Shown in pieces: positions 1-10,399 of a stretch of 64,000 bases of DNA. Origin of the DNA: Pomphorhynchus laevis (lineage: Eukaryota > Acanthocephala > Palaeacanthocephala > Echinorhynchida > Pomphorhynchidae); contig WNNJ02003187.1 in the NCBI GenBank assembly GCA_012934845.2, positions 233,125-297,124 of the forward strand. Reading direction: 5' to 3'. The notes below the pieces were generated by a model. That model saw only the letters and a list, made by a program, of their open reading frames with translations, was not told the origin of the DNA and ran no database searches. How positions within the stretch are numbered: position 1 is the first letter of the stretch; each line of letters starts with the position of its first letter. The position numbers and the translations under genes are program-made.

Positions 1-90
1 GTAGTTCAGTCGGAGGGCGGCGTGTTGGATAGGCTGGAGTCCTCAGATCATACTGGAACTGGGGCCGTAGCGATTCATGAAGGCGTGTAT
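1..90 (+). mobile_element. 3' end of an A-family LINE (fragment)
   Basis: The first bases match the last coding stretch and 3' end of the A family, as seen at 32.65-32.72 kb and 59.3-59.38 kb (shared words ggcggcgtgttgga and ggccgta). Only the tail of ORF2 is inside the window, so the rest lies to the left. It looks tRNA-like at first glance because of the gtagttcagtcgg start, but the match to the LINE explains it. Confidence 0.75.
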
Positions 91-675
91 TGCATCGAAT
101 TTGTGACATTTTTGCTTAACTTCTTTTAATTGATTATATTTATTCTTTTAACAAACTCCTTACTTACTAGTTAAAACTATACCTATTTAGTGAATTTATA
201 AATTAACCTTAGGAAAATCTAAATAATATGACATATAAAGTTGTTTAAAGTTTAATAAGCCTTGAACAGAAAAAATGAATTTTGCTCAGATCGGCATACT
301 TCATTAGAACATTATATGCTCAATAAGTAAAATTTGAGAAATTTAGCTTTAAAGATAAGTTTAATAATAGTCATGGCAAACAAATTCAAAACTGAATCTC
401 AAGATTTGTGACGAATAAGCCGAAAATAGAATGATAATTAAAATTTTTGTACGAATTGAATGTTCACTCATTGTTTTATCAGCTGTAGAAAACAGCTGAT
501 AAAACAAAAACACGATAAAATACAATATAAATGTTCAAAAAATGTACGATTCCGATTGTGTTTTTTACTTTAATAAATCATTATTTTTTTTATTCCGATA
601 GCGCAACGAAAACAAATTTTTATGTGCAGTAAAGTGACTGTCGGAGCATCAAAAGCGAGCAACGTTTAAACTAAA
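91..675. other. AT-rich intergenic stretch
   Basis: No open frame of note and no match to the repeat families of this window. It holds one good hairpin at 471-507. The final part, just before 676, is probably the 5' untranslated part of the A element that follows. Confidence 0.5.
471..507. repeat. Perfect 15-bp-stem hairpin
   Basis: TTGTTTTATCAGCTG at 471-485 is the exact reverse complement of 493-507, with a 7-nt loop. It lies about 170 bp upstream of the A element ORF1. It could be a structured 5' leader, a small foldback, or chance in AT-rich DNA. Confidence 0.7.
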
Positions 676-1850
676 ATGCAGGAAATTACAGGTTTTTCTA
701 CGATTTCTTCTATTGACAAGGACTCTAAGGTAAGTGTTTCAACTTTTAATAATCTATTGGAGGAGGGGATACTTCCCCCTGTCCCCAAACTCAAGAACTT
801 ACAAAATTATTAAACTTTCCGGATCTATTGAAAGGCACGACATGTTTAAAACATTCCTTAGACGTTTTGTTGAAAACTATAATAACCTTATATTATTTAA
901 TACAGTAAAGTATCGTGAAGCAGAAATCAAGAACTCCTTCGCTACTCCTGATTTGGCAAAAGAATTTGAATCTTTTTTCAATGCTAACTTATCTAAACTC
1001 GGTTCTATTCAACACAAGCCTATAATGGCTTCTGTCAAGATATCAAACCTGCCTCCTCATCTTGAGGTGAAAGATATTAGGTCCCTAAAAATACTTTACA
1101 AAATTTCGAATTTGAGGAAGGTTATGGGGAAGAGTGAACTTCTACTGCCTCTAACGTTTTGCTCGGCCCCTATTGATACTGTCGAGATTCTAGATAAGTA
1201 ATCTTTCAATACCTTCCTGGGGTACAACTTGATATTCCAGCTACTTGACTCAAATGATCTCACATTCTCCCACTGCAACTCCTGTCACAAATGGGGCATT
1301 TGGGTTCTAATAGCAATGCTATCCGGACGTGTGATGTTTGCAGTTCGCAGAACTGCCCGCATACAGCTGGAGGGAAATGTGAAGCAACCCCTAAGTGCTC
1401 AAATTATGGACGTGACAATCCCGCCTGGTCCAGGAAATGCATTTTTTTTTCAAACAATACAGATCTAAATTCTCCTCACCAACACAAGCCATTAAAGAGG
1501 CTCCCAGCTCCTCAAATTCGGCCTCTAGAATGTCCGATAATGATATACTCAGACTGCTTGATTCGAATAAACAAAATATTCACGAGTCAATCGAAAGCTT
1601 TATTGCTAAACAACTTTCTGTATTGTTTACAGCTCCGGAAATTCCTAAACAAACTAACTTTGCTAAGTCTACTATTCCATTATCGAAAAAGAAAGGGCTT
1701 CGGCTCATCCCATACCACCTATCAAGATCGGCAATCTCCTGAATAGTAAGAAAATAAGGGGAAATGAAGATGCTGCCCATGGGCAAGTACCTGTGCCGGA
1801 TAGTTCTAGTGACGGAAAGAGAACCTTCCCGTTCCTAACTCTTTCTAGAT
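676..1850 (+). pseudogene. A-family ORF1 (gag-like zinc-knuckle protein), broken
   Basis: The readable part at 734-1201 carries the N-terminal block (KAFLRRF-like region, HLEVKDIRSL), matching the block that precedes the knuckles in intact ORF1. The knuckle region follows at about 1255-1440 in other frames (HCNSCHKWG, then CPHTAGGKCEA). ORF1 proteins of this type bind the element RNA and form the ribonucleoprotein. Frame changes near 1200 and after 1290 break it. No function is expected now. Confidence 0.75.
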
Positions 1851-1881
1851 AGGCAATCCCACATCCAAGTAATCCATCACA

Positions 1882-3330
1882 ATGCAGAGTACTCGTGAGC
1901 CATTTTCACTGAATATCCTTCAGTGGAATTCGGGAGGTGATTCTGCCCTTAGAATAGAGATGCTGATGTTATAGTCCTTCAGGAGATGCGGTCAATCCGT
2001 ATCCCCCAGGACATTACTCGATTTATACCAAAGCACATCTGTTCCCACTATACTTCGTATAAAACCCCACCTCTCTCCTTTCATCTCAAGGACTCTTGAC
2101 CTTAGTTATGTGCTCATTAAGGTCCGTTCTCCCATTAAATTACTTACGTCCAGCCATGTCTTGTTTAGTAGTTTCACTATGTAAGAACAGTAAACGCCTC
2201 AGTCTAGCCAATGTCTAAATCCGTCAAGGGGAAATTAACAAGAACCGTGACCTCCTGGAAAGTATTATATACAGCGGTTATAACATGATACTTGGGGATT
2301 TCAACGACAGAACTAGTCGATGGATCAATGCAGCACTTCGCAGAGATAGGAACGGTTATCTTATTTACAAACATCCGTCCCCTACCTTTCATTGCACATC
2401 AACAAATTCTATTCTCGACATTTTACTGCTTCACTCGGGGGTGGTTGTTGAAACCCTATGTACGAAGCAGTCGAGCCAGCAATTGTCCACCTCTTATGAC
2501 CAAATTCGTTGGAGAATTAAGGAAGTTATGTTGCTTCAAAAGAGGTTTCACTTTGATCCGATCAAAGTGGTCTCCTTTCAAGCAGCTATCCAACTCTTTC
2601 CCGTAATAGGAAATGAGAGTTTGACCGAATTTAATACCTACCTCTCATCACAAGCTACCGCGATTTTATTGACTACCTATAAAGGTCGTATATACAATCC
2701 CACTCCGACGAAACTCAATGTCCTAGCGAAATTGCTTAACTTCCCTAACCTCTCTGTTTCCGCCAGACAGGCTCTCTCGAATAAATACTGGAGCACTAGA
2801 TATAGGTTCCAGCTGAGTAGGGATAGGACGAGTATCGCTCGCCTTAATTCTTCTCAGTCTTCCTTTTGGAAGATTTTCAAGGAGAAGTTGGTTTGCTGGA
2901 AGGATAGAGCATTGGGTTGGATAGAGAATGTAGGCCATGATAAAGTTTTGGAGAAGTCACTAGTCCTACACAACTATGGAGCCACTCAATCACCTCAACC
3001 AATCCTGCTTTGGTGTAACTTCAGGTCTAGGGATCTATCTGTTACGTATATCCTTAACTCCTGGGATCCACTCGCGGGCACTCCAAATCCGTTGCTCCAC
3101 TTTCTTCTCGAATCTGTCAGCTTTTAACAGTTGATCAGAGAAGAGAGGTGGCCGTCACAATGCTTTAAGCCTCCCCATCCGATGTAGCAGGCATCAATAT
3201 TGTTAAGCGTGTTTTTATTCCTAAGAAAAAATCCTGCTCATGTCCTAAACATCTGCGACCCATTTCGATATAAAATGCCCTCGTCTCGATTTACGATAAA
3301 GCGCTTGCGCGTAAGGATTGATCAATAACA
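1882..3330 (+). pseudogene. A-family ORF2 (APE endonuclease part), broken
   Basis: Starts at the conserved junction that in the intact copy reads MVSKPEPFSLN. The endonuclease can be followed through LQWNSGG, VLQEMRS and the GDFNDRT motif at about 2290-2320, then a long linker domain up to 3127 in one frame (280 aa open). It ends before the reverse transcriptase domain. Several small indels separate the frames. Confidence 0.75.
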
Positions 3331-3830
3331 GCCCCGAATGTTGTTCCTTGTTAACTAAGTATCTATGTTGGTACATACGTTTAGATAATCACTGCATGGA
3401 TTGATCTACATATACCTGATCACAATCCTTACATGATATTTAATAACATCCATATTGTAATCCGGTTTACGTTTAAAGATATTTTTTATTTAAGAAAGTT
3501 TTATATTACAGAAAACTTTTTTGTGCTTATTTTAGAACATTTTATATTTCTAACTATTTAAAAGTTCCATCTATCATAAAAAATAAGGTATCAATTAATT
3601 AATGAAATTTTTATCTTTTAAAACGTCAGTTTCTGATATTCACAGATGTAATTAAATTTAAATCAAGACATGATAGCAGCCAAGTTTCTTCATTTGGTAA
3701 AGTTCACTAAAAAATTCTTATTTTCGTCAACTTATCCGTGATACAATTTATTATTCAAGAAAATAATATGTTGATTCTCAATAATAAATTAAATCAGCTG
3801 ACTTAGTCTACGTATTTAATACAGGCCGAG
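3331..3830. other. AT-rich spacer with a PLE end motif
   Basis: No coding signal. At 3790-3822 a copy of the motif AGTCTACGTATTTAATA occurs; the same motif lies at 8720-8740, 10425-10442 and 59950-59968, where it marks the outer end of PLE copies. The B element therefore sits between two copies of this motif and may have entered PLE-derived DNA. Confidence 0.5.
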
Positions 3831-3924
3831 CGTTATCACTTATTCGACCAACTTGTATATTAACACGTATATACAACTTGTATATTAGACGTTAAAAAAA
3901 GAACTGGTTATTAAAGTACTTACA

Positions 3925-3989
3925 AACGATTATAGAAGAACGATTATAGAAGAACGATTATAGAAGAACGATTATAGAAGAACGATTAT
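3925..3989 (+). repeat. 14-bp tandem repeat in the B-element 5' leader
   Basis: The unit AACGATTATAGAAG is repeated about 4.6 times without change. It lies roughly 140 bp before the ORF1 ATG. Such short arrays in LINE leaders can hold promoter elements, but nothing here shows that directly. Confidence 0.85.
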
Positions 3990-4132
3990 CAAGAAAAAGT
4001 TATAAGTGTTCAAGATAATTTCTAAACAACTTAAACAAAAAGAACAACTAGAACAAAAAATTTAAACAGCTTAAACACACAATATATAAACATACATTTA
4101 CAAAACAACTTGCCAGCGGAACAAAACACATA

Positions 4133-5596
4133 ATGACACGAAAAACATCGAAGCTTAAAGCTAAGAAGTCAAATGTAAACACCGTATCTCTAAACGCAAG
4201 CATACTTGATGAGTGTACATCTGTCCAAGTCCAGTGTTCGAACGATTTGTGTGACACCTGGACCACTATTTGTATGAGCAAGTTAAAAAAGAATTCCGAT
4301 GATGCTTATTTATGTGGCTTTTGTGCTGTGAAGGAGCTTAATATTTTGAGAAGACGTTTGGTCGAATTTGAAGAAGCACATAACCAATCTCTAAGTCGAA
4401 CCGTTCTCATGGACGATAAAATATCCTCTTCCAAAGCTCAACATCCTTTTAAAAATGTAGTTCCTGTGGATGCGCGGGTTGGTGATGATACGACTGCCTG
4501 CGTTATTCCCCTTGATGAGAATACAAGCGATCGCAAATTGCAACAAATTGCTGATAATACAGTCCCTAAAGTATCACAGACTACGAACGATATGACTACA
4601 TGCGTTGTCGTTGATCGTCCTTCTGCCGATCTTTCTTTACATATTGACAACCGAACTCGGACAACTGGAGCTTATGTAGGCAGCAATGGACCTGTAGCAT
4701 CCCGTATTTGGAAGCGGGGATATTTGCGTTCTTCCTATTCAACTCCAAATTCAGTGTCAAGACAGTATGACGAAGTCTCGAAATATATTCTGTCTGATGA
4801 AGCGATTTCACAAAGTGATACACCGAAGATGCCGAATGCTCACAATGCGACATTTCGTAATATCTCAAACAAAGATGGTCAGTGCGTTTCCTCGGGCAAC
4901 GCACACGTCACCTTGATGTCACCATCAAGTTCTTTAGAGTCTCATGATTCACATACCCAGACAGACTTATCTAGCTTGCGGAATATTGTTAAAACGGATA
5001 CTCAAATACCCAGCTTACGTGCATGTACAGATACACAATCTGCTGTGTCCTGTGATGGTCTCGATAGGGTGATCTCAAATAAGCGGATATATAATAGAGG
5101 TTGCTCAGTTATTCTAGCTAATGTGCCCGAGTCTATCTTCGAGAATGCGCAAGCACGACTGAATGACGACATTCAGAGTTTGAGGTCTATTCTGGCACAT
5201 GTACTTGGCTCCTGTGACATTGAGACAGTCCAAAAAGTTAAACTTATCGCTCTTTTCCGTCTAGGTAAGCGTAATGCTTTAAATAATAAACCCCGACTAC
5301 TCAAAGCTGTCTTCCATAACCAACTTCATGCTACCTTAATGTTGAGAAACTCGTTCCGTCTCAAAGGGTCTAATATTCGACTGCTGAAAGATCTTGATGT
5401 ATCAGAACGAAAAAAATTATCGAAGGTTAAAAAAGAACTATCATCTCGTGTTGCTAAAGGAGAAACAAATCTCTATGTGAAAAATTTTCAGATTGTGAAG
5501 CGACGCACTTGGCTGAGTTGGAGCCCACTAGTCATGTCGCCTCGCGTGCATTCTGTAATCGAAACGGGCTCGTCTACTCTGCCTATCAGAGTCTAA
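4133..5596 (+). CDS. B-family LINE ORF1 protein with PHD-type zinc finger (487 aa)
   Basis: The N-terminus is lysine-rich and basic. A PHD-like zinc finger follows, with C35, C40, W43, C47, C61 and C64 (CSNDLCDTW, then YLCGFC), as described for ORF1 of CR1-clade LINEs. Residues 90-310 are low-complexity, Ser/Thr-rich and probably disordered. From about residue 320 to 465 there is the conserved C-terminal block with SVILANVPES, a FRLGKR word and the basic run KKLSKVKKELSSR; this block recurs in family C and probably binds RNA. The protein should package the element RNA. The ORF is uninterrupted, and its last 88 bp overlap ORF2 in another frame. The first ATG after the leader is used. Confidence 0.85.
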   Translation: MTRKTSKLKAKKSNVNTVSLNASILDECTSVQVQCSNDLCDTWTTICMSKLKKNSDDAYLCGFCAVKELNILRRRLVEFEEAHNQSLSRTVLMDDKISSSKAQHPFKNVVPVDARVGDDTTACVIPLDENTSDRKLQQIADNTVPKVSQTTNDMTTCVVVDRPSADLSLHIDNRTRTTGAYVGSNGPVASRIWKRGYLRSSYSTPNSVSRQYDEVSKYILSDEAISQSDTPKMPNAHNATFRNISNKDGQCVSSGNAHVTLMSPSSSLESHDSHTQTDLSSLRNIVKTDTQIPSLRACTDTQSAVSCDGLDRVISNKRIYNRGCSVILANVPESIFENAQARLNDDIQSLRSILAHVLGSCDIETVQKVKLIALFRLGKRNALNNKPRLLKAVFHNQLHATLMLRNSFRLKGSNIRLLKDLDVSERKKLSKVKKELSSRVAKGETNLYVKNFQIVKRRTWLSWSPLVMSPRVHSVIETGSSTLPIRV

Positions 5597-8475
5597 ATGG
5601 TTTAGCGTCCGGGTTATTTGGATGTGTAAGGGGTGATAGGAATACTCCCAGAGGTATGTTGGGGCATTGTGAAATACTCCATGGTAATGTTCGCAGTCTT
5701 ATATCGAAGATAGATGAACTGAGATATAGAGTTCAGTTAATTCGTCCTAAATTACTCGCTATCACAGAATCATGGCTATATAGTGATATTATTGATAATG
5801 AAGTCTCCATCCCTGGTTATCTGGTTTTCCGCAGTGATCGTAAAAGTGGAAGAGGTGGAGGTGTTATTCTTTATGTGAGCAACGATGTGAAAGTAACTAT
5901 TCTTAGCACTTCTTCTTCTAATAAAGTCGAAAGTTTGTGGTGTCGGGTAAAATTCATGCATACCGCTCCGCTTGTTCTGGGGGTAGTATATCGTTCACCC
6001 TTGGCCGCCACAGATAAACTGATTGGGGAAGTAGAACTTTATTCTAAAGGTACCTCCAATGTTTTAATACTTGGTGACTTGAATATGCCTTCGGTTGATT
6101 GGAATTCGTATACGGCTTTTCCTACTTGTGACCATGCTTCCTATGACCTTCTGGAGTGTATCATCTATTGTGGTTTAACTCAGCATGTTCAAAATTACAC
6201 TCGTTTTGCTAGTGACAGTAGATCTCTATTAGATGTATGTTTATCTTCGAACAGTGAGATTATTAACGCTATCCGTTATGATGCCCCGATCGGTATGTCT
6301 GATCATTGCGTATTGATCATTAGGTTAAGGTTTCAAGAAGATACTCGAGGTCCGCGTGAAAATCAAGTGGTTAATGCTTTCAAAACCAACACACGTGCAA
6401 TTAAGTCAATACTTTCAACAGCTACCTGGCCAGATCCCGCTGTTGTTGGAGTACACGGCGCGTGGAATTACTTTCAGAGAACCTTAGAGTCGCTGCTTAT
6501 TTTATTCTCTCCACTTAGAATCAGGACACGTCGAAAAGATTCTCCCTGGTTCGATTCTGAGTTACGTTCAGCATTGAGGACTCGTAATTTGATCTTCAAT
6601 CGCTACAAAGTTGGGGAGTGTAGTTATGATGTTTTTAAACAGGCAAGAAATTTATTCAATTCATTGAAGAGAAAGAAGCGGTGTGCATTTGAGAATGCAT
6701 TAGCTAACAAGTGTAAATACGATTTAAAGGTCCTTTTTCAGTACCTATCAAGCAGGGGAGCTGTTGATTCTTCGATTTGTCACTACTTCTATGACATTTC
6801 TGCGAATGACCTAGCTGAAGAGTTTGCGGCACACTATTGCACTTCAGTAGAGCCCGCAAATGAACATCAAACTTTTTGTATGGAATCTAGTGTGCTGAAC
6901 ACTTACTCTGACACGTGTCTTGAGTTGGACCTTGACAATTTGATAACGCCAGCTAAAGTCTATTCCGAATTACGCCGTCTAAAAGCAAATAATTCAAGAG
7001 GTTGTGACTTACTACCTTCTGTTTATCTGCGCAGATTAGCAGGCTCAATTTGCGTTCCTCTCTGTGCAATTTTTCGCCAGTCAATCTTGGAAAGATCTCT
7101 TCCTAATGTGTGGAAGCAGTCAATTGTTCTTCCCTACTTCAAGAAGGGAGATCGCTCTTCCGTCGAGAATTATAGGCCGGTGAGCATTACCTGCATTTGC
7201 TGTAGAGTGTTGGAGAGGTTTGTGCATCGCTACATGGTTGAGTTTTTTCGTGTAGGAAAAATTTTAGTCCCTAATCAGCACGGATTTCGGGAGGGTTATT
7301 CAACTGTTTCAAATTTGCTTGATGCTCATCTTGATTGGACAGCGAATAAGACACATTATATCGATACAGACATTATATTCTTCGACTTTTCTAAAGCTTT
7401 TGATAGAGTAGATCATGGTCTACTTCTTCAGAAACTTGTCAATACTGGACTCCCAAACATAATAGTTGATTGGATTAGAGAATTTCTTCGTGATCGTTGC
7501 TTTCGAGTACTTGTCGATTGGTCATTGTCTGTGTCTAGAGAATGTCATATTGGAGTACCTCAAGGTTCAGTTTTGGGTCCGCTTTTATTCAGCATTTATG
7601 TTAACGATTTGCCTGGGTGCATTCGCTCTCGATCATGTTTGTATGCAGATGACTTAAAAATATGGCGGCCCATTCATTCATGTGAGGATGTTGATAATTT
7701 GCAAACTGACATAGATAATTTGGAGTTGTGGGCGGCGTTAAACAAGCTTGTGATAAATGTTTCGAAATGCAAACACATGCGTATTATTGGTAATGCTCGC
7801 AAGCAACTAACATCAGCTTGTTACACATATAAGGACTGTATTGTGGAAAGTGTCGATAGTTACAAAGATTTAGGAGTATGGGTTACCTCTAATTTATCAA
7901 CCAAAAAGCACACTGATCAAGCTTGTGCCAACTCCAATAAAATGATAGGTATGATTCGACGCGCGTTTGTTCGCGTTAATCCGACTGCTCTTCGGCCTCT
8001 GATTTTAGCACATGTATTGAGTAGACTTTTATATGCAGCTCCGGTTGTATACCCACGTACTGTGCATGAACATAAGAAATCAGAGAGGGTACTTCGCAGG
8101 GCAACAAAGCTAGCACCAACGTTGGCGTCGCTGCCTTATGAAGACAGACTGAGATCATTAGGACTTGAGACCGTCACATGGACCCGTCGGTACATGGATA
8201 TGTGCCTTGTTTGGCATTTATTCCAACGTCCTCATCACCCTCTTCGGAGTAGGGTTCAACTACGTTGTTCAAATGTTCTTCGCGGTCATTCTTTAACTAT
8301 TCGAAGAAACAGAGTACAGAAATTGGGCGCGATGCAATTTGATAGAAGAATTGTTGAGCTGTGGAACAACCTTGATGCAGACACCGTTGGATGCAGTTCA
8401 CTTAGTGCTTTTAAAAGAAGACTACGAATGGATCAAGCAATGTTTCGTGTTGCATTTCCTTATTTTAAAAACTAA
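5509..8475 (+). CDS. B-family LINE ORF2: APE endonuclease and reverse transcriptase (988 aa)
   Basis: Encodes nicking and target-primed reverse transcription. The endonuclease (about residues 55-290) shows HGNVRSL, the catalytic-type ITESWL, LGDLNMPSVDW and the terminal GMSDHCVL (SDH). The RT (about residues 470-760) shows KKGDRSSVENYRPVS, FFDFSKAFDRVDH (motif A Asp), GVPQGSVLGPLLF and LYADDLKIW (catalytic YADD). The C-terminal part ends with an LWNNL-type block common in CR1 and Jockey elements. No RNase H is visible. The first ATG overlaps ORF1 by 88 bp; an ATG at 5656 (MLGHCEILHGN), right before the endonuclease, is an alternative start. No interruption, so it may be functional. Confidence 0.9.
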   Translation: MAELEPTSHVASRAFCNRNGLVYSAYQSLNGLASGLFGCVRGDRNTPRGMLGHCEILHGNVRSLISKIDELRYRVQLIRPKLLAITESWLYSDIIDNEVSIPGYLVFRSDRKSGRGGGVILYVSNDVKVTILSTSSSNKVESLWCRVKFMHTAPLVLGVVYRSPLAATDKLIGEVELYSKGTSNVLILGDLNMPSVDWNSYTAFPTCDHASYDLLECIIYCGLTQHVQNYTRFASDSRSLLDVCLSSNSEIINAIRYDAPIGMSDHCVLIIRLRFQEDTRGPRENQVVNAFKTNTRAIKSILSTATWPDPAVVGVHGAWNYFQRTLESLLILFSPLRIRTRRKDSPWFDSELRSALRTRNLIFNRYKVGECSYDVFKQARNLFNSLKRKKRCAFENALANKCKYDLKVLFQYLSSRGAVDSSICHYFYDISANDLAEEFAAHYCTSVEPANEHQTFCMESSVLNTYSDTCLELDLDNLITPAKVYSELRRLKANNSRGCDLLPSVYLRRLAGSICVPLCAIFRQSILERSLPNVWKQSIVLPYFKKGDRSSVENYRPVSITCICCRVLERFVHRYMVEFFRVGKILVPNQHGFREGYSTVSNLLDAHLDWTANKTHYIDTDIIFFDFSKAFDRVDHGLLLQKLVNTGLPNIIVDWIREFLRDRCFRVLVDWSLSVSRECHIGVPQGSVLGPLLFSIYVNDLPGCIRSRSCLYADDLKIWRPIHSCEDVDNLQTDIDNLELWAALNKLVINVSKCKHMRIIGNARKQLTSACYTYKDCIVESVDSYKDLGVWVTSNLSTKKHTDQACANSNKMIGMIRRAFVRVNPTALRPLILAHVLSRLLYAAPVVYPRTVHEHKKSERVLRRATKLAPTLASLPYEDRLRSLGLETVTWTRRYMDMCLVWHLFQRPHHPLRSRVQLRCSNVLRGHSLTIRRNRVQKLGAMQFDRRIVELWNNLDADTVGCSSLSAFKRRLRMDQAMFRVAFPYFKN

Positions 8476-8541
8476 TTAATTTATTTACGAACTTATTGTG
8501 AGCCAGCTATTTGAGCTAATGCTCGTATGTTGTTGAATGTA

Positions 8542-8559
8542 TAATAATAATAATAATAA
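8542..8559 (+). repeat. (TAA)6 tail of the B element
   Basis: Six TAA units end the B element about 65 bp after the ORF2 stop. Short microsatellite tails instead of poly(A) are usual in this group of LINEs. Confidence 0.85.
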
Positions 8560-8706
8560 CACTAAACCTTATAATGAAGTGATCACTGTCACTGATTGGA
8601 GTTTCAATCACAGTTTATATGATTTATAAAGATCGAGAACTGAAGAACACGTGGAAGGAAACCTCGTAAGAAAATTAGCATGCTGAATAAGTATATGAGT
8701 GAAATC

Positions 8707-8940
8707 AAATCAGCTAACTGAGTCTACGTATTTAATATAATTATAAAATAAACAAAACATAAAAATGCTAAATCAAAATTTAATTAAATAATAAAATTAA
8801 TAATTGTTTTTAGATTTTCTATAATTTAAATCAAGTTAAAAAAATGAAATTTAAAATAAACGTCATTTTTATGAATTGACTAATAAATAACAGACGTTGT
8901 ATCAGAATAAGAATTAGAGGTCATCAGGAGGAACATAATA
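8707..8940 (-). mobile_element. PLE terminal region, partial copy
   Basis: Nearly colinear with 59936-60165, the end of the PLE at 60-61 kb: the AGTCTACGTATTTAATA outer motif, an AT-rich stretch with AATTGACTAATAAATAAC, then CAGAATAAGAATTAGAGG and TCATCAGGAGGAAC. It stops inside the ribozyme-like part. AT-rich DNA lies on both sides. Confidence 0.75.
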
Positions 8941-9053
8941 TTGATTTAATAACAAATATTTAAATTGTAATTTATCGTTTTGTATAATTTATTCTTAATG
9001 TATATTAAATATTGTTTTTAATCAATTTAGTATTAATTTATTTTTTAACTAAT

Positions 9054-10045
9054 TCGAGATAATCAAATTTCATCAAAGGAAATACGTCCAAAATTACAAA
9101 AACATCAATCAAGCCTAAGTCATATGATTTTAAAAGTACATTAAAAACACTTTCTGTTTATATAAATAAAATACTTAAAGTAATTAAAGCACACTTCAAA
9201 AAATATTGTAGGGTAATTGAAATTAATACGAATTATTTAATCAATATAGAATTAATTTATTTTTAATTAATTCAAGATAATCAAATTTCATCAAAGGAAA
9301 TACGTCACTAGCATATATTTAGCATCGCTACAATGCTGAGTGAAGGAATTGGGGCTGAAACATGATGATATAGCAACACCTCCGAATGACCTCTAATCCT
9401 TATTTTTATACATCGTCTATTTATAATGATTGACTTTTATTTTTAATTTTAATTTTTTATTTAAGCTTGATGTAAATTATATAAAATCTTATATAACAAT
9501 TATTTATTATTTATAATTATTTAATATTAAATTATTAATTATTTTATTTTTTAAACCTGATAGCATACAGCTCCTCCTGATGATCTATTATCCTTATTCT
9601 CTCATACATCGAATGTTATTTATTAGTCAATTCATAAAAGTCGGCCTTTATTTTAAATTTCCAATTTTTTTATTTTAACTTGATATAAGTCATCCACAGT
9701 GTATTACGGAAAAGTGTAATATCATTTGTGATTGCAGTGTACAGCGTACATTACTTTTATTTTAAATTTCATATTTTTATTTAAACTTGATATAAGTTAT
9801 ATAAAATCTTATATAACAATTATTTATTATTTTAAACAATAAAACAAATATAAACAACAATGTCAAAGAAATAGTTAACCTCTTCGTATAATGTCGTTAT
9901 CACTACTTTATTATTTTTAATTATTTAATATTAAATTATTAATTATTTTATTGTTGAAACCTGATAGCATAGCAGTTTCTCCTGATGAGCTCTAATTCTT
10001 ATTCTGACACAACGTCCGTTATTTATCAGTTAAACTTGATATAAA
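9054..10045 (+). mobile_element. Cluster of PLE terminal-region copies
   Basis: Three partial copies in + orientation. The first has two tries at TTTCATCAAAGGAAATACG (9068-9087 and 9284-9303), then a diverged ribozyme-like core to about 9400 and an AT-rich tail. The second is at 9553-9690 and starts at AAACCTGATAGCATA. The third is at 9955-10045, GAAACCTGATAGCATAGCAG followed by CTCCTGATGAGCTC. Between them lies AT-rich DNA with repeated words such as TTATATAACAATTATTTATT. No gene is present. Confidence 0.65.
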
Positions 10046-10120
10046 TATAAATTGTATAACATTTTATATTATATCAATATTATAATTTAAAAAATAAATA
10101 TTAATTATATAAAGATATAT

Positions 10121-10399
10121 ATGTTTCGATACATTGATGATGTATGTGTATTTTATTCTAATAATTTTTATTCAATTAGTGAACAAATTTATCCAGAAAG
10201 CCTTATTCTTAACAAAACCAATATTAATGATAAAGAAGGTGTATATCTAGATATGAACATTAAATTAACATTAACTAAAACTACTATTAATTTATATCGT
10301 AAAGATGACATATTTAAATTTACAATAAACATATTTTTGCATGAGCATTCATGCATACCATATAATATAAAATATAATACATTAAATAATGAAATTTAA
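10121..10399 (+). pseudogene. PLE reverse transcriptase fragment (92 aa)
   Basis: Contains the catalytic FRYIDDVCVF box, then the PESLILNKTNINDKEGVYLD and NLYRKDDIFKF blocks, all matching the larger PLE ORF at 60286-60972 (about 95 percent by eye). It lacks the fingers, motif A and the C-terminus. Adjacent PLE terminal pieces upstream suggest it came from the same family. Confidence 0.85.

Larger units (their letters stand above)
676..3330 (+). mobile_element. A-family LINE, degraded and 3'-truncated
   Basis: Translations match both proteins of the intact A copy at 20.9-24.8 kb: ORF1 with zinc knuckles, then the endonuclease and linker part of ORF2. The similarity stops near 3325, before the RT palm, so the copy lacks the RT and the 3' end. 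Frames shift several times. It is the most diverged A copy here and therefore probably the oldest. An AAGGTAAGT splice-donor-like word lies at about 727-735, shortly after the ATG at 676, as in other A copies. Confidence 0.85.
3830..8560 (+). mobile_element. B-family LINE (CR1-like), apparently intact
   Basis: Two long overlapping ORFs (4133-5596 and 5509-8475) encode a PHD-finger ORF1 and an APE-RT ORF2. The element ends in a short (TAA)n tail at 8542-8559, typical for CR1/I/L2-like LINEs. A 14-bp tandem repeat sits in the 5' leader. The 5' boundary is not sharp; I place it between 3823 and 3925. Both ORFs are uninterrupted, so this could be an active or recently active master copy. Clade assignment rests on motifs only. 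Confidence 0.85.

Noticed and set aside
1-70. Start resembles a tRNA D-arm (GTAGTTCAGTCGG)
   Set aside because: The stretch matches the 3' coding end of A-family LINEs at 32.65 and 59.3 kb, and no cloverleaf follows.
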